Shown piece after piece: positions 51,547 through 60,208 of a stretch of DNA of 64,000 nucleotides. Both the position numbers and the translations under genes were made by a program. The notes below the pieces were generated by a model. That model was not told where the DNA came from. It did no database searches and saw nothing but the letters and a program-made list of their open reading frames with translations. The stretch spans positions 5,146,001-5,210,000 of the forward strand of contig OY970201.1 of assembly GCA_963708245.1 (NCBI GenBank), read 5' to 3'. Origin of the DNA: CAVYXK01 sp963708245. GTDB lineage: Bacteria > Pseudomonadota > Alphaproteobacteria > Acetobacterales > Acetobacteraceae. Position 1 is the first letter of the stretch. Every line of letters begins with the position of its first letter.

Positions 51547-53301
51547 CTAGCTGTTCTCGGTCTGCGCCTGCTGATTGCGCCGCCGGATCGCGGCACCGAG
51601 GATGTCGCCGAGCGATGCCCCAGAATCGGACGAGCCGAACTCGGCCATCGCCTGCTTCTCCTCCTCGACCTCCTTGCCCTTGATGGTGAGCTGGAGCTTG
51701 CGCGCGGCGCGATCGACTGCGGTGACCTTGGCATCGACCTTCTCGCCCACCGCGAACCGGTCCGGCCGCTGATCGGACTTGTCGCGGGCGAGCTCGGAGC
51801 GGCGGATGAATCCGGTCAGTGCGTCGCCGACCTTCACCTCGATGCCGTTCGACTGCACCGCGGTCACAATGCAGGTGACGACGCTGCCCTTGTGCACCTG
51901 CTCCAGCACCGAGGCAGCCGGATCGTCCTTGAGCTGCTTGATGCCGAGGCTGATGCGCTCCTTCTCGACATCGACGTCGAGCACCTTCGCCTTCACCACG
52001 TCGCCCTTGTTGTACTTGGCGATCGCCAGCTCCCCAGGCTCGTCCCAGGAGATGTCGGACATGTGGATCATGCCGTCGATGTCGGGCGATAGGCCGATGA
52101 ACAGCCCAAACTCGGTGATGTTGCGGATTTCGCCCTCGACCACCGAGCCGATGGGATGTTCGTCTACGAACTGCTCCCACGGATTGCGTTGTACTTGCTT
52201 AAGGCCGAGCGAGATGCGGCGCTTGGCAGCGTCCACGTCGAGCACCATCACCTCCACCTCCTGGCTGGTAGAGACGATCTTGCCCGGATGCACGTTCTTC
52301 TTGGTCCAGGACATCTCGCTGACATGCACCAAGCCCTCGACGCCCGGTTCCAGCTCGACGAAGGCGCCGTAGTCAGTGATGTTGGTGACCCGGCCGGTGA
52401 ATTTCGCCCCGGGCGGATATTTCGCTGCGACGCCGTCCCACGGGTCGGCTTCGAGCTGCTTCATCCCCAGGCTGATACGCTGGGTCTCCGGGTTGAAGCG
52501 GATAACCTGCACCTTGACCTGCTGGCCGATCTGCAATGCCTCGTTGGGGTGGTTGATGCGCCGCCACGCGATGTCGGTCACATGCAGCAGGCCATCGACG
52601 CCGCCGAGATCCACGAAGGCGCCGTAGTCGGTGATATTCTTCACCACACCGTCGAGGATCTGGCCTTCCTTCAGGCCCTGGATTAGCTCGCTGCGCTGCT
52701 CGGCGCGGGTTTCCTCGAGCACGGCGCGGCGAGAGACGACGATATTGCCGCGGGCACGGTCCATCTTGAGAATCTGGAACGGCTGCGGCGAGCCCATCAG
52801 CGGCGTGACATCGCGCACCGGACGGATATCGACTTGGCTCCCGGGAAGGAAGGCCACGGCGCCGCCGAGATCCACAGTGAAGCCGCCCTTGACCCGACCG
52901 TAGATCGTGCCGGTGACGCGCTGGCTTCCCTCGAACGCCTTTTCGAGGCTGGTCCAGGCCTCTTCGCGACGCGCCTTCTCGCGCGACAACACGATGGAGC
53001 CGTCGCGGTCCTCGTAGCGCTCGACATACAGGTCGATCAGGTCGCCCGGCTGGACCTCGGGCTTGGCGCCGGGCGGGCCGAATTCCTTGAGAGCGACGCG
53101 GCCCTCGGATTTCAATCCGACGTCGACGATGGCATATTCATCGGTCAGGCGAAGCACGCGGCCGGTGACGACCGAGCCGTCGAAGCCGGAATCGCGACCC
53201 AGAGTCTCATCGAGCAGGGTGGCGAAATTCTCCCCTTTAAAGTGGTCGCTGAAGACCCCGGGGCCGGGTTCGACAGTGCGGGCGGTGGCGGATGCTGCCA
53301 T
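51547..53301 (-). CDS. rpsA: 30S ribosomal protein S1
   Basis: 584-residue S1 with six S1 RNA-binding repeats, e.g. GSVVTGRVLRLTDEYAIVDV, ILDGVVKNITDYGAFVDLGG, KFTGRVTNITDYGAFVELEP, VVEGEIRNITEFGLFIGLSP. It helps recruit mRNA to the small subunit. ATG 53301 (MAASATARTVEPG) begins before the first repeat; a longer frame reaching 53484 covers a probable leader and is unlikely to be translated. Between it and cmk lies a vapBC module, not part of the usual cluster. Confidence 0.96.
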   Translation of the reverse strand: MAASATARTVEPGPGVFSDHFKGENFATLLDETLGRDSGFDGSVVTGRVLRLTDEYAIVDVGLKSEGRVALKEFGPPGAKPEVQPGDLIDLYVERYEDRDGSIVLSREKARREEAWTSLEKAFEGSQRVTGTIYGRVKGGFTVDLGGAVAFLPGSQVDIRPVRDVTPLMGSPQPFQILKMDRARGNIVVSRRAVLEETRAEQRSELIQGLKEGQILDGVVKNITDYGAFVDLGGVDGLLHVTDIAWRRINHPNEALQIGQQVKVQVIRFNPETQRISLGMKQLEADPWDGVAAKYPPGAKFTGRVTNITDYGAFVELEPGVEGLVHVSEMSWTKKNVHPGKIVSTSQEVEVMVLDVDAAKRRISLGLKQVQRNPWEQFVDEHPIGSVVEGEIRNITEFGLFIGLSPDIDGMIHMSDISWDEPGELAIAKYNKGDVVKAKVLDVDVEKERISLGIKQLKDDPAASVLEQVHKGSVVTCIVTAVQSNGIEVKVGDALTGFIRRSELARDKSDQRPDRFAVGEKVDAKVTAVDRAARKLQLTIKGKEVEEEKQAMAEFGSSDSGASLGDILGAAIRRRNQQAQTENS

Positions 53302-53480
53302 GTGGTGGGTATGTTCCGGGACGGGCGGTCCGGTTTGTTGCCGGAGAGGGCCGTTTGACTTGCGCGTTTCGGTACTTAAACACGACTTGCCCGCGGCGTG
53401 CCGCGGGCCGGTTGCGGATTGAGGCGGATACACGCTGGGACGGCGTGATGCGTCGAGAGATACGCCCGGCGCTGGCGAAG

Positions 53481-53912
53481 TCAAGTGGAAGCAGCGGCAG
53501 AGGCGGCATCCCAGATCACGGGTATGTTATAGCTGCGAAACACCGGGTCGCCGCTGACCATGGTCGCTGGCTGTTCTTCGGCCTGTGCGATTAACATGCG
53601 ATCGAACGGGTCGCGGTGCGCGCCACCAAGCGAGCTGGCGCGCGTCCCGTGCGCCAGCTCGATGGGCAGGCCCGAAAAGCGTGAACGGCGAACCAAGTCC
53701 TCAAACGTTTCTACGATATTCGCGACATGCGGCCATTTGCCTAGTCGATGCTTCGTGGCGATCTCCCAGGCGGAGGCGGCACTGACCAGGATAACGGCCG
53801 ACGGGTCGGCTATTGCCGCCCGGGCGACAGCCGGCAACCGCTGGTCATCGGTCCACCACCAAACCAAGGCATGTGTGTCGAGCAGCAGCTTTGTTGCGGG
53901 CGCTATTCCCAT
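53481..53912 (-). CDS. vapC: VapC-type PIN-domain toxin
   Basis: 143-residue PIN-domain ribonuclease with the four acidic positions expected: D12 (LLLDTHALVWW), E50 (SAWEIATKH), D101 and D104 (HRDPFDRMLIAQA), then VSGDPVFRSYNIPVIWD. This is the Sll0205-like PIN branch common in VapC toxins that cleave RNA. It overlaps the upstream antitoxin gene by 10 bases, the normal toxin-antitoxin arrangement. The pair lies between cmk and rpsA, apart from the housekeeping genes by 179 bases on the rpsA side. Confidence 0.88.
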   Translation of the reverse strand: MGIAPATKLLLDTHALVWWWTDDQRLPAVARAAIADPSAVILVSAASAWEIATKHRLGKWPHVANIVETFEDLVRRSRFSGLPIELAHGTRASSLGGAHRDPFDRMLIAQAEEQPATMVSGDPVFRSYNIPVIWDAASAAAST

Positions 53913-54130
53913 GCCGCCTGTTCATCCTCCGGAAGCGGATCAAATAAACCATCAGGGATAACTAATCCCTTCAGCAGCCCCGGTTCCCGCGGTGCCGCGC
54001 CTTCCAGGGGCACAAGGCGCGCCGCTGGCTTGCCCGCCCGAGCGATCAGAATTTCCTCGCCAGCGGCGGCGCGATCCACGAGGCGGGAAAGCTGCGTCTT
54101 GGCGTCGTAGATGTTCACCGTCGTGACCAC
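53903..54130 (-). CDS. vapB: Phd/YefM-type antitoxin of the vapC toxin
   Basis: 75-residue antitoxin: VVTTVNIYDAKTQLSRLVDR, AAAGEEILIARAGKPAARLV is the Phd/YefM DNA-binding and dimer part, followed by a Pro-rich toxin-binding tail (LKGLVIPDGLFDPLPEDEQA). GTG 54130 with GGAG seven bases upstream is preferred to a longer frame starting inside the cmk end. It would bind both its own promoter and VapC. Stop overlaps the vapC start. Confidence 0.85.
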   Translation of the reverse strand: MVTTVNIYDAKTQLSRLVDRAAAGEEILIARAGKPAARLVPLEGAAPREPGLLKGLVIPDGLFDPLPEDEQAAWE

Positions 54131-54177
54131 GCCATCTCCGAGGTGCCAGAAGACCAGACCATAAGACCAGACCAAGA

Positions 54178-54816
54178 TCAAGTCAAGCTAAGGCGGCTTT
54201 GCACCGAGGCGAGGCCGGCGGCAAAAGCCTGATCGGGGTCCAACTCGGTGGTGTCCAGCACCACCGCGTCCTCTGCTGGGCGAAGCGGCGCGGCATTCCG
54301 CGCCGCATCGAGCGCATCGCGTCGCCGCATGTCTTCCTGCACCTCCGTCAGGCTCGTCTCTACGCCGCGAGCCTGCAGCTCCAGCCAGCGGCGCCGCGCC
54401 CGCGCCTCCAAACTCGCGGTGACAAACAGCTTGGCGGATGCGTCCGGGAAGATCACCGTGCCGATATCGCGGCCATCGAGCACGGCCCCGAGTTCGGCGC
54501 CGAACCCGCGTTGGAATGCCAGCAGCGCGGTGCGCACCGCCGGTATCGCCGCCACTTTCGCGGACGCAGCGTCGGCTTCGGGGTCGCGTAGGTCGGGCCG
54601 GTTCAGATCCGCGGGGACGAGGGCCCGGGCGGCCGCCTCGGCTGCTGTCGGGTCGGCCGGGTCGCCGCTAGCATCGAGCACGAGACGGCCAACGGCGCGA
54701 TAGAGAAGGCCGGTGTCCAGGTAGGGCAGGCCGAGCGTGGTGGCGAGCCGTCGAGCCAGCGTCCCCTTTCCTGCTGCCGCCGGGCCGTCGATCGCGATGA
54801 CCGTCCGGCCACTCAC
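54178..54816 (-). CDS. cmk: Cytidylate kinase
   Basis: CMP/dCMP kinase (212 residues) with P-loop IDGPAAAGKGTLARRLA, then LPYLDTGLLYRAVGR (CMP site), VLDGRDIGTVIFPDASAKLF and RRRDALDAARNAAPLRPAED. GTG 54816 overlaps the aroA stop by four bases (GTGA), so the two are translationally coupled. In the standard order rpsA follows; here vapBC separates them. Confidence 0.95.
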   Translation of the reverse strand: MSGRTVIAIDGPAAAGKGTLARRLATTLGLPYLDTGLLYRAVGRLVLDASGDPADPTAAEAAARALVPADLNRPDLRDPEADAASAKVAAIPAVRTALLAFQRGFGAELGAVLDGRDIGTVIFPDASAKLFVTASLEARARRRWLELQARGVETSLTEVQEDMRRRDALDAARNAAPLRPAEDAVVLDTTELDPDQAFAAGLASVQSRLSLT

Positions 54817-56153
54817 GCAGCTATCACCTCTGCGCCGGCGCGGTTCATCAGCTCGACGAATCCAGGGAAGCTGGTGTCAATGAACGACGCATCATCCACG
54901 ACCACCGGCTGGTCGCTCGCGGTTCCCAGAACCAGCGCACTCATCGCGATCCGGTGGTCCATATGCGTTTCGACCAGACCACCGCCGGTCGGCGGGTGAC
55001 CGGTGCCGTGTACAATAAGGTCGTCCCCCTCGACGGCGACGCGCACGCCGTTCGCTGCCAGCAGCGCTGCGGTCGCGGCCAGACGGTCGCTTTCCTTCAC
55101 CCGCAACTCCTTGAGCCCCCGCATCCGGGTTACGCCCTCGGCGCAGGAGGCAGCGACGGCGAGGATCGGGTATTCGTCGATCATGCTGGGGGCCCGCTCG
55201 GGGGGCACCTCGACACCGCGCAGCGGGCGATGGCGCACCACCAAGTCGCCAACCGGCTCGCCGCCCTCGAGGCGGCGATTCTCCACGACCAGCTCGGCTC
55301 CCATTTCGGCGAGCGTCGCCAGCAGCCCGATTCGCAGCGGGTTCAGCCCGAGCCGCTCGAGTGTCAGGCTGGAGCCTGGGACGAGCAGAGCGGCGACCAG
55401 CGGGAATGCGGCCGAGGAGGGATCGCCGGGCACCAGGACATCGGCGGCGCGCAGTTCTGGTTGGCCGTGCAGGGTGATCACACGACCCCGGCCGGCCGGT
55501 TCCACTCCGACCTCGGCACCGAAATGGCGCAGCATGTTCTCGCTATGATCGCGTGTGGCTTCAGGTTCCTCGACCCGCGTGATCCCCGGTGCATTCAGCC
55601 CAGCCAGCAACACTGCGGACTTAACCTGGGCGGACGGCACCGGGACGCGGTATTCCAGCGGCAACGCTTGGCTCGCGCCTTCGATCGCTAGCGGCAGGCG
55701 GCCGCCCTCGCGGGCGGCGAACCTCGCGCCGCAAGCGGACAGCGGCTCAATCACCCGCCGCATTGGCCGGCTGCGCAGGCTGGCGTCGCCTGTCATCACC
55801 GCAAACAGAGGGTGGCTCGCCAGGATGCCGCAGAGCAGTCGGGCCGCGGTGCCGGAATTACCCATATCGAGCACGTCGTTTGGCTCGGTCAGTCCGCCGA
55901 TACCGCGGCCGGCTACCAGCCAGGCGCCATCCTCGGCACGCACCACCTCGGCGCCGAGCGCCTGCATGGCGGCTGCGGTGCGCCGCACGTCCTCGCCTTC
56001 CAACAGGCCGATGATCCGCGTCTCGCCCACGGCGAGCGCCCCGAACATCAGCGCCCGATGGCTGATCGACTTATCGCCTGGTACGGCGATCCGTCCAGAC
56101 AGTCCGGAGCGCGGGCGGCGAGACAGCAGCTTGGCGGGTCCGATGGCATCCAT
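54813..56153 (-). CDS. aroA: EPSP synthase (3-phosphoshikimate 1-carboxyvinyltransferase)
   Basis: AroA (446 residues), sixth step of the shikimate pathway. Signature parts: PGDKSISHRALMFGALAVGE, DMGNSGTAARLLCGILASHP, MRRVIEPLSACGARF and the C-terminal LRVKESDRLAATAALLAANG, DHRIAMSALVLGTAS. The sequence around NSGTAAR has alanine where class I enzymes have GTAMRPL, fitting the class II group found in Rhizobiales and relatives. First gene of aroA-cmk; divergent from the TIGR02300-type gene 103 bases away. Confidence 0.96.
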   Translation of the reverse strand: MDAIGPAKLLSRRPRSGLSGRIAVPGDKSISHRALMFGALAVGETRIIGLLEGEDVRRTAAAMQALGAEVVRAEDGAWLVAGRGIGGLTEPNDVLDMGNSGTAARLLCGILASHPLFAVMTGDASLRSRPMRRVIEPLSACGARFAAREGGRLPLAIEGASQALPLEYRVPVPSAQVKSAVLLAGLNAPGITRVEEPEATRDHSENMLRHFGAEVGVEPAGRGRVITLHGQPELRAADVLVPGDPSSAAFPLVAALLVPGSSLTLERLGLNPLRIGLLATLAEMGAELVVENRRLEGGEPVGDLVVRHRPLRGVEVPPERAPSMIDEYPILAVAASCAEGVTRMRGLKELRVKESDRLAATAALLAANGVRVAVEGDDLIVHGTGHPPTGGGLVETHMDHRIAMSALVLGTASDQPVVVDDASFIDTSFPGFVELMNRAGAEVIAA

Positions 56154-56256
56154 GCCGGCCGATTAGCACGCGCACCGCACGCTGACGACGCTGCATTTGA
56201 CAGCATCAGGCGGCGATGGCATGGGCGCCCGCTTTCCGACCTGCACGAGGCCCTGA

Positions 56257-56589
56257 ATGGTGAGGCCAGAACTCGGAACCAAGCGCGTCTGCGTCGCCTG
56301 CAACACCAAGTTCTACGATCTTCTCCGCTCCCCGGCGATCTGCCCCAAGTGCGGCACGGAACAGCCGGTGGAGCAACCGCGCCTGCGCCGACCGGGCGGC
56401 AATGTCACTGAGGAGAAGCGGCCGAAGAAGCCCGTCCCAATCCCCGAGGAGGCAGATGTAGAGGTCGAGGGGGTCGAGGAAGAGGCCGAGGAGGACGTGA
56501 TCGAAGACGCCGGCGACCTCGAGGACGATACCGACACCATCGGGCCAGACATCGAGGTCGAGCCCGACCCGGACGAGACGGAGCGTTGA
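56257..56589 (+). CDS. TIGR02300-type alphaproteobacterial protein
   Basis: 110-residue protein with a zinc-ribbon-like N-terminus (GTKRVCVACNTKFYDLLRSP, then ICPKCGTEQP: two CxxC pairs) and a highly acidic C-terminus (EEADVEVEGVEEEAEEDVIE, then many Asp/Glu). This matches the TIGR02300 family, confined to alphaproteobacteria and of unknown function, commonly beside aroA as here. It is divergent from aroA. The acidic tail suggests binding to basic proteins or nucleoid components, but this is only a guess. Confidence 0.85.
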   Translation: MVRPELGTKRVCVACNTKFYDLLRSPAICPKCGTEQPVEQPRLRRPGGNVTEEKRPKKPVPIPEEADVEVEGVEEEAEEDVIEDAGDLEDDTDTIGPDIEVEPDPDETER

Positions 56590-56723
56590 GCGCCTGGATC
56601 AGCGAGGCGACGCCTGGCGAAGCCAGGCAGACTTGGCGCTGAGGGCCGAACGACGCCTGACCGCAACCGGTGGCGCCGACGCGCGTTCCGTTCGCAAGTT
56701 GTCACTGCCTTTTGGAGACGTTG

Positions 56724-56933
56724 ATGCGTGCTGTGCTGATGTGGCCCTGCGGGATCGCAGTGGCGATCGCTTTCGGGCTCGCGGGATGTGCTTCGCCGGG
56801 GCCGGGGACCTATGCCTCTGCCGCGGGGCACCACCAGGAGCGGGCGCAGCAGGACTGGGCGTACGGTCATCCCAATGCAGCGCAATGGCAGCAGTTCCAG
56901 GCCAACAAGGACGCTTGGCTCAGCGGGCTGTAG
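56724..56933 (+). CDS. Small lipoprotein of unknown function
   Basis: 69 residues with a lipoprotein signal: hydrophobic MWPCGIAVAIAFGLAGC with lipobox LAGC, then ASPGPGTYASAAGHH and an Ala/Gln-rich polar tail (QWQQFQANKDAWLSGL). Predicted to be attached to a membrane outside the cytoplasm. GGAGA eight bases before ATG 56724 supports the start over an ATG at 56670. No family recognised. It lies 18 bases from the convergent DOPA-dioxygenase-like gene. Confidence 0.7.
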   Translation: MRAVLMWPCGIAVAIAFGLAGCASPGPGTYASAAGHHQERAQQDWAYGHPNAAQWQQFQANKDAWLSGL

Positions 56934-56951
56934 CCGCCCAGAACAACGTCG

Positions 56952-57311
56952 CTACCCTGTCTCGCGCAGCACCTCGGTCTTCACCGGCAGCACCTCGCCC
57001 ATCCACGTCGCATGCAACGTGTGATCGTCGCGCGGGCGACCTGATTGCGGATGCACCAGGATGGTCAGGCCCATCCGGTTCAACATCAGGAACGGCACAA
57101 GAGACGGAAACAGCTCGGTACTGAACGCGATTTGGTACATCGCCTGGACGTGCGGACCAACCGGCTCGTCGTGCCAGCTTCCCATCCGCGCCGGGAAGCG
57201 CTCCTCCACCCACTGCCGCAGCAGCGCCGCGCATTCTTTACTGGCCGGATCGTAATAAACGTGAGCATGATAGTCGGCGATGGCGCCGACGTCTTTCGGT
57301 TGCTCAGCCAT
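56952..57311 (-). CDS. DOPA 4,5-dioxygenase-family protein
   Basis: 119-residue protein of the small DOPA 4,5-dioxygenase family (PF08883 type): IADYHAHVYYDPASKECAAL near residue 11, RMGSWHDEPVGPHVQAMYQI with the second and third histidines, and LTILVHPQSGRPRDDHTLHA with another. Histidines would bind iron. Fungal and bacterial members cleave catechols; here the true substrate is unknown. ATG 57311 overlaps the acyl-CoA ligase end by 8 bases, so it is the third gene of a thiolase / ligase / dioxygenase operon. Confidence 0.83.
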   Translation of the reverse strand: MAEQPKDVGAIADYHAHVYYDPASKECAALLRQWVEERFPARMGSWHDEPVGPHVQAMYQIAFSTELFPSLVPFLMLNRMGLTILVHPQSGRPRDDHTLHATWMGEVLPVKTEVLRETG

Positions 57312-58866
57312 CGGTCTCCTCCAATCTTTGCTTGACTGCGCGTTTCTCGACCTTGCCATAGCCGGATTTCGGCAATTCCGGCCAGAACGCGAAGCGTGCC
57401 GGCCATTTGTAGCGTGCCAATCGTCCCTCGAGCCGGGCGAGTAGCTCCGCCTCGGGCACCGGCTCCGAAGCCACCAGCACCGCGAAGCCGCATTCGCCCC
57501 ATTTCGGATGCGGCATGCCGACGACGCAGGCCTCGATAACTGCCGGATGCGTCAGCAACACCTCTTCGATCTCGCGCGGATACACGTTGGAGCCACCCGA
57601 GATGTACATGTCCGATGCACGTCCGGTGATGAAGACGAATCCCCGCTCATCTATGTGCCCGAGATCGCCCGTGTGGAACCAGTCGCCCGCAAAAGCCTTC
57701 GCCGTGGCCTCGGGATTGTCGTGATAGCCGACCAGCAGCGCCGGCCCGCGCACGCATATTTCGCCCGTCTCACCGTCTGGTAACCGCTGTCCGTCGGGGC
57801 CGAAGATGGCAACATCCGTGCCGGTGCGGGGATAGCCACAGCTTCCAACCGGCATCGCCGCGTCGTCCAGGCTGTGCATCGCCGCGGGCAGCACGGTGAT
57901 CGCGCCGGTCACTTCGCCCATGCCGTAATACTGCACCAGCACGTCGCCCAATTTCGCCAGCGCGTGGCGTTGATCGGCCCGGTACATCGGTGAGCCGGCG
58001 TAAATCACGTATCGCAGTGAGGCATGGTCGTAGCGGTCCACCAACTCGTGCCGAGTCAGAATGGTCAGGATCGTCGGTACGGTGAACATGTTGCTCACGC
58101 GGTGCTGCTCGACCAGCCGCCAGGCTTCCTCGCAGTCCAGCTTCTCGCCCGATAGCAGGACGCTCGCTGCGCCACGCGGCACCTGGATCAACGCGTGTAT
58201 GCCCGCCCCGTGGGACAGCGGCGCGACCACCAGCGACACGTCATGCTCGTTGGTGCCGGGTATCAGGTCGGCCAAGTGATTGTTGACCACGAACTGCAAC
58301 TGGCCGTGAGTCAGCACTGCCGCTTTTGACCGCCCCGTGGTGCCGGAAGTGTAGAAGAACCAAGCCGGATCGTCGCGGTCGACGTCTGCCGGAAAAGCCA
58401 AGGGATGCGGATACGAGGCGAGGTCGTTCCAGGTACCAACACCTCCTCCCGCAAAGGGACGGGGAGGATCCAACGCAAATTCCAATCGCATCGACGGGTT
58501 CGCCGCGCGCGCCGCAGCGGCATGATCGGGAAAGGCCGGATCGAAAATATGCACCGCGGCCCTAGACGAAGACGCGAGATACGCCACCTCGGGCGGCGTG
58601 AGCCGGAAATTGGTCGGCACCCAGACGGCGCCGATCATCCACGCCGCCCACATCGTTTCCAACATTGCAGTCGAGTTGCGCGAATGCACCAGCACGCGCT
58701 CGCCTTTGCCAACGCCACGCGCGGCCAGCCCCGCGGCCGCGCCCTGCACGCGGTGACCGAACTCGCCCCAGCTACAGCTTCGATCGCTGCGGATCACCGC
58801 GGCGCGGTCCGGGAATCGCCGCGCCGTCTGCAGCAGCAGGCACGCGAGATTCGCCGTCGCGATCAG
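57304..58866 (-). CDS. Acyl-CoA ligase (AMP-dependent synthetase)
   Basis: ANL-family ligase activating a carboxylic acid to its CoA ester via an acyl-AMP. A3 core FFYTSGTTGRSKAAVLTHG near residue 175, A5 VQYYGMGEVTGAI, A7 WFHTGDLGHIDERGFVFITG, A8 SGGSNVYPREIEEVLLTHPA and A10 PKSGYGKVEKRA are all present. With the first ATG/GTG (58797) the conserved N-terminal segment NLACLLLQTARRFPDRAA would be lost; a CTG at 58866 that overlaps the thiolase TGA restores it, so a CTG start is proposed. The mid-gene stretch at 58444-58468 resembles the dispersed hairpin repeat. Confidence 0.85.
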   Translation of the reverse strand: MIATANLACLLLQTARRFPDRAAVIRSDRSCSWGEFGHRVQGAAAGLAARGVGKGERVLVHSRNSTAMLETMWAAWMIGAVWVPTNFRLTPPEVAYLASSSRAAVHIFDPAFPDHAAAARAANPSMRLEFALDPPRPFAGGGVGTWNDLASYPHPLAFPADVDRDDPAWFFYTSGTTGRSKAAVLTHGQLQFVVNNHLADLIPGTNEHDVSLVVAPLSHGAGIHALIQVPRGAASVLLSGEKLDCEEAWRLVEQHRVSNMFTVPTILTILTRHELVDRYDHASLRYVIYAGSPMYRADQRHALAKLGDVLVQYYGMGEVTGAITVLPAAMHSLDDAAMPVGSCGYPRTGTDVAIFGPDGQRLPDGETGEICVRGPALLVGYHDNPEATAKAFAGDWFHTGDLGHIDERGFVFITGRASDMYISGGSNVYPREIEEVLLTHPAVIEACVVGMPHPKWGECGFAVLVASEPVPEAELLARLEGRLARYKWPARFAFWPELPKSGYGKVEKRAVKQRLEETDG

Positions 58867-60035
58867 CGCGCCGCCTCCAGGATCGACACGTAATTGGCCA
58901 CCGCCGCGCCACCCATGTTGAACACGCCGCCGAGTTCCGCCTTGCCGAGCTGCATGCCCTCCGGCGCCTGACCGGTGAGCTGCATCGCCACCAGCGCATG
59001 CATCGACACGCCGGTGGCGCCGATCGGATGGCCCTTGGCCTTTAGCCCGCCGGACGGGTTTACCGGCAGCCTGCCGTCCTTCGCCGTCCAGCCCTCCAGC
59101 ACAGCACGCGCACCCTGTCCCGCCGGGGTCAGGCCCATCGCTTCGTATTCCAGCAGTTCGGCGATGGTGAAGCAGTCGTGCGATTCCACGAACGACAAGT
59201 CATCCAGCTTGACCCCCGCGGCATCGAGCGCCCGCCGCCACGCCTCGGCCGCACCCTCGAAGCGGGTGATGTCGCGCTGGGAGATCGGCAAGAAATCGTT
59301 CACCTGCACCGCCGCGCGGAACCGCACGGCCTTGCCCATCCCGCGCGCTGTCTCCTCGTCGGTCAGCACCAGCGCCGCGGCGCCGTCTGACACCAACGAG
59401 CAGTCGGTGCGCTTTAACGGCGGGGCTACATAGGGGTTTTTCTCGCTGACCGTGCGGCAGAACTCGTAGCCGAGGTCCTTGCGCATCTGCGCGTACGGAT
59501 TGGCCACGCCGTTCCGGTGGTTCTTCGCCGCGATCGCGGCGAGCGCGTCAGACTGGTCGCCGTAGCGCTGGAAATACCGCTCGGCGATGCGCCCGAACAC
59601 CCCCGCAAATCCCGCCGGGATATCCGCTTCCTGCTTCTTGTAGCTGGCCTTCAGCAGGATGTCGCCGACCTCGGGCCCAGGTGTGGCGGTCATCTTCTCC
59701 ACGCCGACCACCAGCGCGAACCGCCCGCGTCCGGCAGCCAGGAAGTCGCGCGCGCCGTACACCGCTGCCGAACCCGAGGCACACGCGTTCTCGAAACGCG
59801 TCGCCGGCTTGTAGCGCAGCTCCGGCAGATGCTGGAGCACCAGCGAAGCAGGGAAGTCCTGCGCCGAGAACCCATTGTTAAACAGGCCGACAAAGCTGGC
59901 GTCGATCTCGGCAGGCGCGATCCCAGCATCTGCGATCGCCGCCCCGGCGACGCGGCCGATCAGGCTTTCGATGTCAGGGTCTTCGAGCTTGCCGAAGGGC
60001 GAATGCGCCCAGCCGACGATGCAGGCTTCGCTCAT
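58863..60035 (-). CDS. Thiolase-family acetyl-CoA acyltransferase (SCP2-type)
   Basis: 390-residue thiolase of the SCP2/acetyl-CoA acetyltransferase type. The acyl-accepting C85 is in RFENACASGSAAVYGARDFL; the histidine motif is NPSGGLKAKGHPIGATG; the C-terminal loop reads FNMGGAAVANYVSIL, lacking the second catalytic Cys of classical thiolases as usual for this branch. It cleaves or condenses 3-ketoacyl-CoA. First gene of the thiolase / ligase / DOPA-dioxygenase-like operon and divergent from mntH. Confidence 0.9.
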   Translation of the reverse strand: MSEACIVGWAHSPFGKLEDPDIESLIGRVAGAAIADAGIAPAEIDASFVGLFNNGFSAQDFPASLVLQHLPELRYKPATRFENACASGSAAVYGARDFLAAGRGRFALVVGVEKMTATPGPEVGDILLKASYKKQEADIPAGFAGVFGRIAERYFQRYGDQSDALAAIAAKNHRNGVANPYAQMRKDLGYEFCRTVSEKNPYVAPPLKRTDCSLVSDGAAALVLTDEETARGMGKAVRFRAAVQVNDFLPISQRDITRFEGAAEAWRRALDAAGVKLDDLSFVESHDCFTIAELLEYEAMGLTPAGQGARAVLEGWTAKDGRLPVNPSGGLKAKGHPIGATGVSMHALVAMQLTGQAPEGMQLGKAELGGVFNMGGAAVANYVSILEAAR

Positions 60036-60150
60036 GATGCACTCCTGTCGCGGTCCGCGGCGCCTGTCTTATCGCAGGATAGGGGCGACGGCGACAGCCG
60101 CGCGGATGGTGCCGCGGCCCGATCACGTAGCCCCAGATGCGAAAGAAAGC

Positions 60151-60180
60151 CTCTTGCAAGAGATGTGGCTTAGGCTACAT
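60151..60180. promoter_or_regulatory. Palindromes upstream of mntH, candidate metal-regulator box
   Basis: Two adjacent palindromes: perfect CTCTTGCAAGAG (60151-60162) and ATGTGGC-TTAG-GCTACAT (60163-60180, 6 of 7 pairs). The second resembles MntR-type manganese boxes with GC...GC half-sites around four bases. They lie 29 bases before the mntH start, where a metal-responsive repressor would act. No regulator gene is nearby. Confidence 0.5.
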
Positions 60181-60208
60181 TTCGCGGGATGGACCGGGAG
60201 CCCCAGCC

